Source of the DNA: Micavibrio sp. UBA7657
Lineage (GTDB): Bacteria > Pseudomonadota > Alphaproteobacteria > Micavibrionales > Micavibrionaceae
DNA: 64,000 bases
Assembly (NCBI GenBank): GCA_002483465.1
Contig: DLHX01000018.1
Span: forward strand, 6,292-70,291
Direction: 5' to 3'
Position numbers and translations under genes: made by a program. Positions 50,062 through 58,512 of the stretch are shown here, one piece after another. A model generated the notes under the pieces. It ran no database searches. It was not told the DNA's origin and saw only the letters and a program-made list of their open reading frames with translations. Within the stretch, counting starts at the first letter, position 1. The number at the start of each line of letters is the position of its first letter.

Positions 50062-50685
50062 ATGCTGAAAACCGCAAAAATACTGATTTTATTTATGTTT
50101 ATCGCTTTGTTTGCGTCACCTGCGATGGCCGCAAATGGAAAGGATCTCATGGAGACGAAACCCGAAGGATACCCGGTCGCGATTTTCGCGGGCGGCTGTT
50201 TCTGGTGCACCGAGAGCGAATACCGCAGGCTGGACGGTGTATTGTTCACGCGCGTCGGTTATATCGGCGGCCACATGGACAACCCTAAATACGAAGACAC
50301 ACATGACAGCAAGAGCGGCCATGCCGAAGCGGTAGAAGTCACCTACGACCCGAAGAAAATTTCTTACCGCAAGTTGGTGGATTTTTTCTTGAAAGAAGCG
50401 CATGACCCGACGGAGTTAAACCGCCAGGGCCCGGATGTTGGCACGCAATACCGCTCGGCGATTTTCTATGCGAATGATGACGAGAAAAAAATCGCGCAGG
50501 ACGCCATTGATGATTTAACGAAGGCAAAAAAATACGACAAGCCGATTGTGACGACGCTGGAGCAGGCCGGCACGTTCTGGCTCGGCGAGGATTACCACCA
50601 GCAATATTTCGAGAAATACGAAAAGAAAACCGGCCAGCCGCATATTACGGACTGGCTGCACCGGCAGAATCGTAAGTCGGAGTAG
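50062..50685 (+). CDS. msrA: Exported peptide methionine sulfoxide reductase A
   Basis: A 207-residue MsrA with a signal peptide (MLKTAKILILFMFIALFASP, cut near AMA). It reduces methionine-S-sulfoxide in oxidised proteins. The active site AGGCFWCTESEYRRLDGV holds Cys46, followed by VGYIGGHMDNPKYEDTHDSK, GHAEAVEVTYDP and GTQYRSAIFY. The signal peptide places it in the periplasm, so it needs a periplasmic reductant; no MsrB domain is fused to it. The gene stands alone, with the HNH gene convergent three bases away. Confidence 0.94.
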   Translation: MLKTAKILILFMFIALFASPAMAANGKDLMETKPEGYPVAIFAGGCFWCTESEYRRLDGVLFTRVGYIGGHMDNPKYEDTHDSKSGHAEAVEVTYDPKKISYRKLVDFFLKEAHDPTELNRQGPDVGTQYRSAIFYANDDEKKIAQDAIDDLTKAKKYDKPIVTTLEQAGTFWLGEDYHQQYFEKYEKKTGQPHITDWLHRQNRKSE

Positions 50686-50687
50686 AG

Positions 50688-51440
50688 CTACGCCGTCTCT
50701 CCTTTTTGCAGTTCTATAATTTTCTTGAGTTCTTCAATAGTGAAAGCAGGTCTTTTACGGTGAAGCATAGCATGACAGTTAGGACATACCGGTCGCAAAT
50801 CCTTAATCGGATCAATTTGATATTCTTTGGCGACGGCAGAAAGCTCAATAAGATGATGAACGTGAATAAACTCTTTTCCTATTTCTCCAAAACGAACCCG
50901 AAAATCAAAATTACACACTGCGCAAATATAATTATATTTTTTTATACATTCTTTTCGCGCATCGGCATTTCTTTCATACGCGTTGACCCATCTTTGTTTT
51001 TTTGCGCCTTCTGTAAATATTTTAGAATCTTCAATTTCATCAGGATATATACTTCCAGAAGCAACCCATTCTCCAGAGCCAGAAATTTTTCGGTAATGAT
51101 TTAACAAGTTTTTTAAACCGGGCATTTTGCCTTTCGAAAAATTTCCAAAGTAATTAATATGAAGCTCAACCGACTGCACCGCTGATTTCAAGCCTGAAGA
51201 TCCATAATCTTTTGAGATGTTTTCGAGGTAATATTCGACAGCATAAAGATTTAATGTACGCTTATATCCTCTACCCTTCATCATTAACTTAAAGTTATTG
51301 ATATAAATGTTTGCGGAAACTTTAGTCATGCCTTGTTGATGCATTATTTCCAACGCATCAGATACTTTTGTCTTACCTGCATAAACCTGCTTGGCAAGCT
51401 CATAAAGTTCTTCAACGTGCTTTTCTGTGATGGTTACCAT
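50688..51440 (-). CDS. HNH endonuclease family protein, AT-rich
   Basis: A 250-residue protein with an HNH nuclease domain in its C-terminal third: a cysteine pair in YICAVCNFDF, HVHHLIELSA with the catalytic histidines, and DLRPVCPNCHAMLHRKRPAF with the second zinc pair and the N-x-H motif. The N-terminal ~150 residues (ELAKQVYAGKTKVSDALEIM and FKLMMKGRGYKRTLNLYAVE) are helical and probably bind DNA or specify the target. It is much more AT-rich than its neighbours. It begins three bases after the ileS stop on the same strand and is convergent with msrA. It could be a solitary modification-dependent restriction enzyme or a selfish gene. Confidence 0.85.
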   Translation of the reverse strand: MVTITEKHVEELYELAKQVYAGKTKVSDALEIMHQQGMTKVSANIYINNFKLMMKGRGYKRTLNLYAVEYYLENISKDYGSSGLKSAVQSVELHINYFGNFSKGKMPGLKNLLNHYRKISGSGEWVASGSIYPDEIEDSKIFTEGAKKQRWVNAYERNADARKECIKKYNYICAVCNFDFRVRFGEIGKEFIHVHHLIELSAVAKEYQIDPIKDLRPVCPNCHAMLHRKRPAFTIEELKKIIELQKGETA

Positions 51441-51443
51441 TAA

Positions 51444-54299
51444 TTATGCCGCTTTCTGCTTCTGCTGCTTCACAGCCTCGGCGCAGCGGATGCAGAGTGT
51501 GGGATGCTCTTTGTTCTCGCCAACTTCCGGCAACACTTTCCAGCAGCGCCCGCATTTATCGCCTTCAGCTTTCTGAAAGGTCACTTTCGTTTCTGCAGCA
51601 TTTTCCACAGTCGCCTGCGAGGTGATGCAGATTTCCGCCATGTCAATTCCATCAAGGCCCGCCGCCTCGATCACAGGGTGCGCTTCGAGCGACGAGCCAA
51701 TCGTTTTATCGGCACGCTTCGGCTCCAGCGTTGCGAGAACAGCCGAACGCACTTTCGAAATATTTTCCCATTTCACTTTCAGCGCATCGTTTTTCCAATC
51801 TTTCGGAATCTGCGGGAATGCGTGGAAGTGGATGCTGTCGCTATCCTCGAACACGCCTTTGGGGCGGTAGCTCCAGGCTTCTTCCGCCGTGAAGCAGAGG
51901 AGCGGCGCGAACCATGACGTGACGCATTCGAAAATATGCGCGATGACGGTGCGGCAGGCGCGGCGCTCGAATGACTCAGCCGCGTCGCAGTACAAACGGT
52001 CCTTGCGGATATCGAAATAGAACGCTGACAATTCATTATTGCAGAAATGGTGGAGCTTGTTGGCGAGGCGGCCGTAATCGTGGCTTTGGATGCAACCCCG
52101 AACAAATTCATCCATTTCAGAGAGAAGATGGAGCATGTAACGCTCCAGTTCGGGAACGTCGGGATGGACCCCCGCCTTCGCGGGGGTGACATCGAGAGAA
52201 ATTTTTTCCTGCGCGGTGAAACCATCCAGCGCGCCCAGCAAAAATCTAAACGTATTCCTGATACGGCGGTAAAGATCGCCGATGTTTTTGAGGCTGTCCT
52301 GACCGATGCGGACGTCTTCGGCGTAATCCGACGTCATCACCCACAGGCGCAAAATGTCCGCGCCATAAGTCTCCATGACCTTCAGCGGATCGGTGACATT
52401 GCCCTCCGACTTCGACATCTTGTAGCCTTTTTCATCGAGCACAAAGCCATGCGTCAGCACCGATTTGTACGGCGCATGCCCACGCGTGCCGCAAGATTCC
52501 AGGAGCGATGAATGGAACCAGCCGCGATGCTGGTCGGATCCTTCGAGATACATGTCGGCGGGGCTGCTCAATTCCTCGCGGTCTTCGGCGACGAACGCAT
52601 GCGTGCAGCCGGATTCAAACCAGACATCGACGATGTCGAACACCTGGTTGTAATCCTCGGTGTCGTAATCGCCGCCGAGGAAATAGGACGCCGGGCGCTT
52701 CCACCACGAGTCGGAGCCTTCTGCTTCGAACGTATCCTGAATTTTTTTGAAGACATCTTCGTCGATCATCGGCTTGCCGGTGACCTTGTGCACGAACAGC
52801 GCGATGGGAACGCCCCATGCGCGTTGGCGCGAAATGCACCAGTCGGGGCGCTGCTCGATCATTGACCGAATTCGTATTTCTCCTTTAGCAGGCACCCATT
52901 GCGTGTTGCCGATGGCTTTCAAGGCGCGCTGGCGCAATGTCGTGCCGTCGCTGAATTCCCTGTCCATCGCGATGAACCATTGCGGCGTGGCGCGGAAGAT
53001 CAACGGCGCCTTGGAGCGCCAGCTGTGCGGGTATTCATGGCGCATCGAACCCTTGGCGAGCAAATGCCCGGCCATATCGATTTCCTTGATGACCGCGAAA
53101 TTGGCCTGACCCAGTTCGCCCTTCTGCGTGTAGACCTCGAGGCCGGCAAAGAGCGGGATGTGGCCGCGGAACGTGCCGTCGTCATCCAGATTGTCGGTCA
53201 TCTCGAGGCCGTTCGCGAGGCCGAGATTGAAGTCGTCAACGCCGTGGCTCGGCGCGATATGGACGAAGCCGGTACCGGTGTCTTCGGTGACGAAATCCCC
53301 GGCGAGCAGCGGCACTTCGAAATCATAGCCCTTGCCGTTCAAAGGGTGGTTAGTAATCGTGCCCGCGAAATCTTTGCCCTTGAACGAGGCAAGTTCAGCA
53401 AGTTCAGAAATTTTAGCGTCTTTCTTGACCTGCTCCGAAAGTTTTTTCGAAAGCAGAAGTTTCTCGCCGGTTTTCGCCTTGCTGCCTTCGGCGACTGATT
53501 TCACTTCGTACAGCGCGTATTCCATGTCCGGGCCGTAGCCGATGGCGCGATTGGACGGCAGCGTCCATGGCGTGGTCGTCCAGATGACGAAATTCGCGCC
53601 TTCCAGTTCCTTCTTCGACGCCTTCACGACCGGGAATTTCACCCAAACCGTGACGGATTTATGTTCCTTGTATTCGACTTCGGCTTCGGCGAGTGCTGTT
53701 TTTTCAACCGTCGACCACATGACCGGCTTCGCGCCGCGATACAGGCCGCCGTTGGATGCGAACTTATGAATCTCGCGCACGATGGAGGCTTCGGCGTGAT
53801 TGGTCATGGTGAGGTAAGGGTTATCCCAGTCGCCAGCAACGCCGAGGCGCTGGAATTGTTTCGACTGGGTTTCGACCCAGCCTGCTGCGAATTTGCGGCA
53901 TTCGTCGCGGAACTGGAGGATATCGACATCGTCCTTGTCCTTGCCCGCCTCGCGGTATTTTTCCTCGATCTTCCATTCGATCGGCAGGCCGTGGCAGTCC
54001 CAGCCGGGGACGTAAGGGCTGTCATAGCCCATCATCTGCCAGGAACGGACGACGACGTCTTTCAAAATCTTGTTCATTGCGTGGCCGATATGGATGTTGC
54101 CGTTCGCGTAGGGCGGCCCGTCATGCAAGACCCATTTAGGCTTACCTGCTGATTGCTTACGCACCGTGTCGTAAAGCCTCATTCCGTCCCATTTTTTGAC
54201 TGTTTCCGGCTCGTTTTTCGGCAGTTCGCCGCGCATAGGGAAATCCGTTTTGGGGAGGAAAACGGTATCGCGGTACTGGTCTTTGTTATCGGTGCTCAT
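51444..54299 (-). CDS. ileS: Isoleucyl-tRNA synthetase
   Basis: A 951-residue class I synthetase that charges tRNA-Ile. The HIGH motif is in PPYANGNIHIGHAMNKILKD, the editing domain has FVIWTTTPWTLPSNRAIGYG and GTGFVHIAPSHGVDDFNLGL, the KMSKS motif is in LDEKGYKMSKSEGNVTDPLK, and a four-cysteine zinc finger ends the protein (CGRCW and LCIRC). Just after the KMSKS domain, the peptide DVTPAKAGVHPDVPE is encoded by a copy of the palindromic repeat seen elsewhere in the window, inserted in frame. The frame stays open throughout, so the gene should be functional. The AT-rich HNH gene follows it. Confidence 0.97.
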   Translation of the reverse strand: MSTDNKDQYRDTVFLPKTDFPMRGELPKNEPETVKKWDGMRLYDTVRKQSAGKPKWVLHDGPPYANGNIHIGHAMNKILKDVVVRSWQMMGYDSPYVPGWDCHGLPIEWKIEEKYREAGKDKDDVDILQFRDECRKFAAGWVETQSKQFQRLGVAGDWDNPYLTMTNHAEASIVREIHKFASNGGLYRGAKPVMWSTVEKTALAEAEVEYKEHKSVTVWVKFPVVKASKKELEGANFVIWTTTPWTLPSNRAIGYGPDMEYALYEVKSVAEGSKAKTGEKLLLSKKLSEQVKKDAKISELAELASFKGKDFAGTITNHPLNGKGYDFEVPLLAGDFVTEDTGTGFVHIAPSHGVDDFNLGLANGLEMTDNLDDDGTFRGHIPLFAGLEVYTQKGELGQANFAVIKEIDMAGHLLAKGSMRHEYPHSWRSKAPLIFRATPQWFIAMDREFSDGTTLRQRALKAIGNTQWVPAKGEIRIRSMIEQRPDWCISRQRAWGVPIALFVHKVTGKPMIDEDVFKKIQDTFEAEGSDSWWKRPASYFLGGDYDTEDYNQVFDIVDVWFESGCTHAFVAEDREELSSPADMYLEGSDQHRGWFHSSLLESCGTRGHAPYKSVLTHGFVLDEKGYKMSKSEGNVTDPLKVMETYGADILRLWVMTSDYAEDVRIGQDSLKNIGDLYRRIRNTFRFLLGALDGFTAQEKISLDVTPAKAGVHPDVPELERYMLHLLSEMDEFVRGCIQSHDYGRLANKLHHFCNNELSAFYFDIRKDRLYCDAAESFERRACRTVIAHIFECVTSWFAPLLCFTAEEAWSYRPKGVFEDSDSIHFHAFPQIPKDWKNDALKVKWENISKVRSAVLATLEPKRADKTIGSSLEAHPVIEAAGLDGIDMAEICITSQATVENAAETKVTFQKAEGDKCGRCWKVLPEVGENKEHPTLCIRCAEAVKQQKQKAA
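52162..52193 (+). repeat. Interspersed palindromic repeat, copy 4, in frame inside ileS
   Basis: ACCCCCGC at 52168-52175 and GCGGGGGT at 52180-52187 form an 8-bp stem with a CTTC loop. The flanks GGATGG and GACATCG match copy 1 at 400-427. Read in the ileS frame it encodes VTPAKAGVHP between two conserved segments, without breaking the frame. Confidence 0.85.
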
Positions 54300-54384
54300 A
54301 GCACTTCAGTTCCTTGCATTAAGGTTTTGAATTTATACAAATTTTCGGGGGTCAGAACAAGTGCAGCCAGACAATACCCGGAAA

Positions 54385-54410
54385 CCCGGCCTCTTTAGAT
54401 AAGAGCCGGG
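54385..54410. repeat. Hairpin in the ileS leader / AEC downstream gap
   Basis: CCCGGCCTCTT at 54385-54395 pairs with AAGAGCCGGG at 54401-54410, with one bulged C and a 5-nt loop. No T-run follows on either strand. It lies about 85 bp before the ileS start and 80 bp after the AEC stop; it may end or stabilise the AEC transcript. No T-box or other riboswitch motif is visible. Confidence 0.5.
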
Positions 54411-54488
54411 ACTATAATTCGGATAATGTCACGCTTCATGAACATGGCCGCACTATGCGCCAGCCCGGCGCAAAGGGCAACTAATACG

Positions 54489-55412
54489 TTAATGCATGCC
54501 GGTCAGGACCAGGATGGCCGGGATATAGAACAGGGCAAAAACGGTGGTGAGCATGATGGTGGTCGCGGCCTTTTCCGGAACGATATCGAACTGGGCGGTG
54601 AAGGCGGCGATGTTGGCCGCCGGGGGCACGAGCGAGACGACCATAATCAGCATCAGGACCGGCTCCTCGAACATGTGGAAATACGCCCGGTCGGCGAGGA
54701 TGAAGCCATAAGCCATCAGCGGCCAGATCACGAATTTGCCCAGCATAACCAGCGACAGAAATTTTGGCGCAAGGACGAGGCGCTGCAATTTCGAAAGCGC
54801 CGCACCGATAATCAGCATACCGAGAATGACATATGCGCCCTTGAAGTAAGTCCAGTAGGTTTTGAAAAGATCGGGCAACGGTACATCCATGAAATTGATC
54901 AGCAGCCCGGCGCTGATCGCGTAGACGGATGGGAATTTTACGACCTTCAGCAGGCTTTCGCGCGCCGTGAATTTGCCGCGCGCGGCGATGTAATAGCCAA
55001 CCGTGGCCTCGTACAAAAGAAACCCGAGCAGCATGAACATATAAACGCCGACCCACCGGTCCTCGAACAACAGCAGGACAAGCGGCAGGCCAAAATAACC
55101 GGAATTGCCCATTGCCGTGCACATGGCCAGCAGGTTTGCGCGTGCATCGCCATAGACAGATTTTCCGACGCGGAGCATCACGTAACCGATCACCAGCTGG
55201 ATAAGAAAAGTAATGACAGGCAGCAGCGCATAAGCGGGCTTAAGTTCAAGATCCGCAACAAAACCGAACGCCACAACCGGTATACAAAGATACATGACGA
55301 GATTGGCCATTGTCTGCTTGTCGAGGCCGACATAACGGCCAACGAGAAATCCTGCGCCGATCAACAAGTAAAGCGGGAAAAGATTGGTGACGAGGTTGAG
55401 AAAAATTTCCAT
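54489..55412 (-). CDS. AEC-family permease (auxin efflux carrier type)
   Basis: A 307-residue inner-membrane protein with about ten hydrophobic segments in the 5+5 pattern of the AEC/bile-acid transporter fold. LFPLYLLIGAGFLVGRYVGL, ANLVMYLCIPVVAFGFVADL, ANLLAMCTAMGNSGYFGLPL (typical crossover region) and VVSLVPPAANIAAFTAQFDI support the family. Substrates are usually small organic acids but cannot be told here. The frame is open to 55448; ATG at 55412 is chosen because it follows the ribF stop directly and begins the first helix. Confidence 0.85.
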   Translation of the reverse strand: MEIFLNLVTNLFPLYLLIGAGFLVGRYVGLDKQTMANLVMYLCIPVVAFGFVADLELKPAYALLPVITFLIQLVIGYVMLRVGKSVYGDARANLLAMCTAMGNSGYFGLPLVLLLFEDRWVGVYMFMLLGFLLYEATVGYYIAARGKFTARESLLKVVKFPSVYAISAGLLINFMDVPLPDLFKTYWTYFKGAYVILGMLIIGAALSKLQRLVLAPKFLSLVMLGKFVIWPLMAYGFILADRAYFHMFEEPVLMLIMVVSLVPPAANIAAFTAQFDIVPEKAATTIMLTTVFALFYIPAILVLTGMH

Positions 55413-55414
55413 GA

Positions 55415-56335
55415 TCAGATTTTCAGGACTTTCTGCACTTGTTCGCAATCGTCTTTCATCTGGGCTTTCAGTTCATCCACGGAATTGAATTTCGCCTCGC
55501 TGCGCAGACGTTTAACAGGTTGTACGCGCAGCGTCCTGCCGTAAATTTCGCGGTTGAAATCGAAAATATAACTTTCGACCTCGGCCTCGGGAATTTCAAA
55601 CATCGGGCGAATACCGATATTTACCGCCGCGCCATGCCATTCCTTTTCGCCTTCAATATTCACACGCGCGGCATAAACGCCGTAAGCCGGGTGGATCGTT
55701 TCGCCGAGCGCGAAATTGGCGGTCGGGAAACCGAGTTCGCGCCCGCGCTGGTCGCCCTTCACCACTTGGCCACGCACTTCCCATTCCCAGCCGAGCATCT
55801 TGTTCGCTTCGGCGATTTCGCCCTGCCTGAGCGCACGGCGGATAAGGCTGGAGGAATAAATCTGACCGGATTCATCGGCTACGCCGCCGATGGAGGTAAC
55901 GGGAATGCCTGCGGCCTCGATATCCTTCGCCTCGCCTTTTCTTAACTGGCCGAAGCGGAAATCCTCGCCGACGATGACATGCGACGCCTGCAGACCTTCT
56001 TTGAGAATATTTTTGACGAAATCCTCGGCGCTCTGGCTGGCGAAATCCCAGTCGAAATTCAGCGCGTATAAAATATCCACCCCGGCCTCTTCCAGCCGCC
56101 ATGCCTTGGCCGCAGGGGGTGTGAGGCGTCCGGGTGGTTCATCAGGCCGGAACAGCCTTTTGGGATGCGGCTCAAAGGTCAGGACCGCCAGTTTTTTTCC
56201 GGCCTTTCTGGCTATGTGCCGTGCGTTGGCCAATAAGGCCTGATGCCCCCGGTGCACGCCGTCGAAATTGCCAATCGCAACGACCGCTCCGGAAGCCTCT
56301 GAAGGCAGATTTTTATACATTTCGTATATTTGCAT
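55415..56335 (-). CDS. ribF: Bifunctional riboflavin kinase / FAD synthetase
   Basis: A 306-residue enzyme making FMN and then FAD. The N-terminal adenylyltransferase domain has VVAIGNFDGVHRGHQALLAN and VIVGEDFRFGQLRKGEAKDI, and YSSSLIRRALRQGEIAEANK is the ISSTxIR-like motif. The C-terminal kinase domain shows GRELGFPTANFALGETIHPA, YGVYAARVNIEGEKEWHGAA and VNIGIRPMFEIPEAEVESYI. The length and both domains are complete. It is divergent from the bufferin operon. Confidence 0.97.
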   Translation of the reverse strand: MQIYEMYKNLPSEASGAVVAIGNFDGVHRGHQALLANARHIARKAGKKLAVLTFEPHPKRLFRPDEPPGRLTPPAAKAWRLEEAGVDILYALNFDWDFASQSAEDFVKNILKEGLQASHVIVGEDFRFGQLRKGEAKDIEAAGIPVTSIGGVADESGQIYSSSLIRRALRQGEIAEANKMLGWEWEVRGQVVKGDQRGRELGFPTANFALGETIHPAYGVYAARVNIEGEKEWHGAAVNIGIRPMFEIPEAEVESYIFDFNREIYGRTLRVQPVKRLRSEAKFNSVDELKAQMKDDCEQVQKVLKI

Positions 56336-56486
56336 AAGACTGCCTTGGGGTTATTCCGGGAGCGGGACGATTCCGACTCCAATTTTCTATTACGGTGTGT
56401 AACCATGCCTCGTCAATGTCCGCATGGATAGTGGCAAAGAGGCGTATAAACCTCACAAATCATTCCAACACTTAAGGGAGAAACTT

Positions 56487-56873
56487 ATGGTTTCCAAGCA
56501 AACTCTGAATGTCCTGCTTGCCAGCGCGGTGGCGTTGACGGTTGCAGGCGCGGGCACAGCCCACGCCCAGGCCGAGAAAGAAAAATGCTACGGCGTTGTA
56601 AAAGCCGGGCAGAATGACTGCGCCGCCGCTGGCGGATCGCATGCCTGCGCGGGCTCCGCGCCGAGCGACAGGCTGGGCGATGAATGGGTTGCCGTGCCGA
56701 AAGGTCTTTGCGACAAGCTAGCCGGTGGTTCCGTAACGCCGCTTACGACGGCTGCCGCAACAGCGCCTGTTGAAGCCCCTGCCGGCACACCAGTTGAATC
56801 TGCGCCGTCCGTTGGCGCACCCGCCGAGACACCCGGAGCAGCACCGGGCGCCGAAGATGGTCACGCGCATTAA
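56487..56873 (+). CDS. bufA1: Bufferin precursor peptide, DUF2282 (BufA1 type)
   Basis: A 128-residue precursor. A signal peptide (VLLASAVALTVAGAGTAHA, cut near 27) is followed by the DUF2282 core with four cysteines at 34, 45, 54 and 75, in the pattern KCYGVVKAGQNDCAA, SHACAG and VPKGLCDKLAGG. A ~45-residue Ala/Pro-rich tail ending GHAH follows and is unusual for the family. In characterised bufferins some of these cysteines are converted to thiooxazoles by a DUF692 enzyme, and the exported peptide binds copper in the periplasm. AAGGGAG six bases before ATG 56487 decides the start; the frame is open further left. Confidence 0.9.
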   Translation: MVSKQTLNVLLASAVALTVAGAGTAHAQAEKEKCYGVVKAGQNDCAAAGGSHACAGSAPSDRLGDEWVAVPKGLCDKLAGGSVTPLTTAAATAPVEAPAGTPVESAPSVGAPAETPGAAPGAEDGHAH

Positions 56874-57759
56874 TCATGAAAATAATTTGAATAAATTCCC
56901 ACCGGCAACGTTACCAAGTCAGCCGGTGGGAATTGGACTTCGCTATCCTTATTACAAGGATGCTCTCGAAACTGATCTCGAACTAGGTTGGCTCGAGGTT
57001 CACCCGGAAAATTATTTCGGCGGCGGCACGCATCGTCACTTTTTGAGCGAGGCCCGCAAAAAATATCAACTCAGCCTGCATGGTGTCGGCCTTTCTCTCG
57101 GTTCGACGGATCCTGTCAGCGAAACGCATCTGCAAAGTTTCAAGGAACTGATCGAAATTTTTCAGCCCTTTAATGTTTCCGATCACGCATCCTGGAGCGC
57201 CAGCGGGAATGCGCATCTGAACGATCTCCTTCCCCTGCCCTATACGCACGAGACGCTCGATACGCTCTGCCTGAACATCACGCGCACGCAGGAATTTTTA
57301 GGCCGTAAAATTCTTGTCGAAAATCCGTCCACCTATGTCGCGTTCGCCGAAAACGACATGACGGAATACCAGTTCATGAACCGCGCCGCCGAGATGACGG
57401 GCTGTGGACTACTGCTCGACATCAACAACATCTACGTACAAGCGCACAACCACGGTTACGATGCGTGGGAATATATCGAGAATATAAACACGCGCCATGT
57501 CGGTGAAATGCACCTGGCAGGCCATAGCGAACATAAAACGACAGGCAAAACCATTTTGATCGACACACATAACCGTCCTGTGCGTGGTGAGGTGTGGGAT
57601 CTCTATGAATTCGCCGTGCGACGTTTCGGCGCAATACCGACGCTAATTGAATGGGATCAGGATTTTCCCACACTTGATATTCTCGTTGCTGAAGCCGACA
57701 AGGCGCGCGCGATTATCCGCAACTTCGCAGAAGAAAGAATTCCGCATGCGGCTGAATGA
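56857..57759 (+). CDS. bufB1: DUF692 multinuclear non-heme iron oxygenase (BufB)
   Basis: A 300-residue TIM-barrel enzyme of the MNIO family. It has VGIGLRYPYYKDALETDLEL, EVHPENYFGGG, LSLHGVGLSLGSTDP, FNVSDHASWSASGNAHLNDL, LVENPSTYVAF, LLDINNIYVQAHNHGYDA and EMHLAGHSEHK, which together hold the His, Asp and Glu iron ligands of DUF692. It is expected to modify cysteines of the BufA core before export. ATG at 56857 is taken as the start, overlapping bufA1 by 17 bases. The end overlaps bufC1. Confidence 0.9.
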   Translation: MVTRINHENNLNKFPPATLPSQPVGIGLRYPYYKDALETDLELGWLEVHPENYFGGGTHRHFLSEARKKYQLSLHGVGLSLGSTDPVSETHLQSFKELIEIFQPFNVSDHASWSASGNAHLNDLLPLPYTHETLDTLCLNITRTQEFLGRKILVENPSTYVAFAENDMTEYQFMNRAAEMTGCGLLLDINNIYVQAHNHGYDAWEYIENINTRHVGEMHLAGHSEHKTTGKTILIDTHNRPVRGEVWDLYEFAVRRFGAIPTLIEWDQDFPTLDILVAEADKARAIIRNFAEERIPHAAE

Positions 57760-58510
57760 AATCCAGACGCGTTTTAAGGGCATGATGCTGGCGCCGGAAA
57801 CGGATGACGCGCTTGCGGATATTCTGGAGACGAGTGATATCCCGCTGACGCGCCGGATGGATGTTTACCGCAACAATGTCATGAGCGGTCTTGGCAATGC
57901 GCTGAGTGCTAATTTTCCGCTACTGGAAAAACTCGTGGGCCGTGATTTTCTTTCTTCGATGGTCCGCGCCTATATTGTCGCCCATCCGCCCACCTCAGGC
58001 TGCCTCACTTTTTATGGACATGATTTCGATCAGTTTGTTGCAGATTTTTCGCCTGCTGCACATTTGCCTTACTTGGCAGACATGGCAAAACTGGAAATTC
58101 TCGGCAACCAGTCCTATCACGCGAAGGACGATGAGGCGCTGAGTGCACAAAATCTGGCGGATATCCCTGCAGACAGGCTGGAAGAGCTGGAACTAAAACT
58201 CAGGGAATCCGTTTATCTTTTGCAATCGCCATGGCCATTACATGCAATCCGCGCATATTGTCTCGATGATAAAATGAACGCTCCCGATATTCATTCAGGC
58301 GGCACATGTCTGCTTGTTCACCGCCTGCACTTCGATGTTGAAATCGTGGAAATTTCGGTAGATGAATATAAATTCCTGAATGCGCTGAAAGCCCAACCTC
58401 TTGGTCAGGCTGTTGTTGAAACATTAACCACATATCCAGATTTTGATTTTGAAAATACGTTGCAACGCTGTATGAAATTGCAGCTATTCCTTAAACCCGG
58501 AAAAAACTAA
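57746..58510 (+). CDS. bufC1: DUF2063 protein, bufferin modification partner (BufC)
   Basis: A 254-residue protein of the DUF2063 family. The N-terminal helical domain (RMDVYRNNVMSGLGNALSAN, ANFPLLEKLVGRDFLSSMVR, then AYIVAHPPTSGCLTFYGHDF) is the DUF2063 mark, and YLADMAKLEILGNQSYHAKD follows. In bufferin operons this partner binds the precursor and presents it to BufB. The frame is open to the left, but ATG at 57746 lies inside the end of bufB1 and gives the family N-terminus. Transcription continues into lspA three bases later; the DoxX-type gene often found in such operons is absent. Confidence 0.88.
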   Translation: MRLNEIQTRFKGMMLAPETDDALADILETSDIPLTRRMDVYRNNVMSGLGNALSANFPLLEKLVGRDFLSSMVRAYIVAHPPTSGCLTFYGHDFDQFVADFSPAAHLPYLADMAKLEILGNQSYHAKDDEALSAQNLADIPADRLEELELKLRESVYLLQSPWPLHAIRAYCLDDKMNAPDIHSGGTCLLVHRLHFDVEIVEISVDEYKFLNALKAQPLGQAVVETLTTYPDFDFENTLQRCMKLQLFLKPGKN

Positions 58511-58512
58511 CC

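Noticed and set aside
54426..55544. 372-codon open frame on the plus strand
   Set aside because: It is antisense to the AEC permease and the end of ribF, with Gln/His/Asp-rich composition typical of the reverse of membrane-protein genes.
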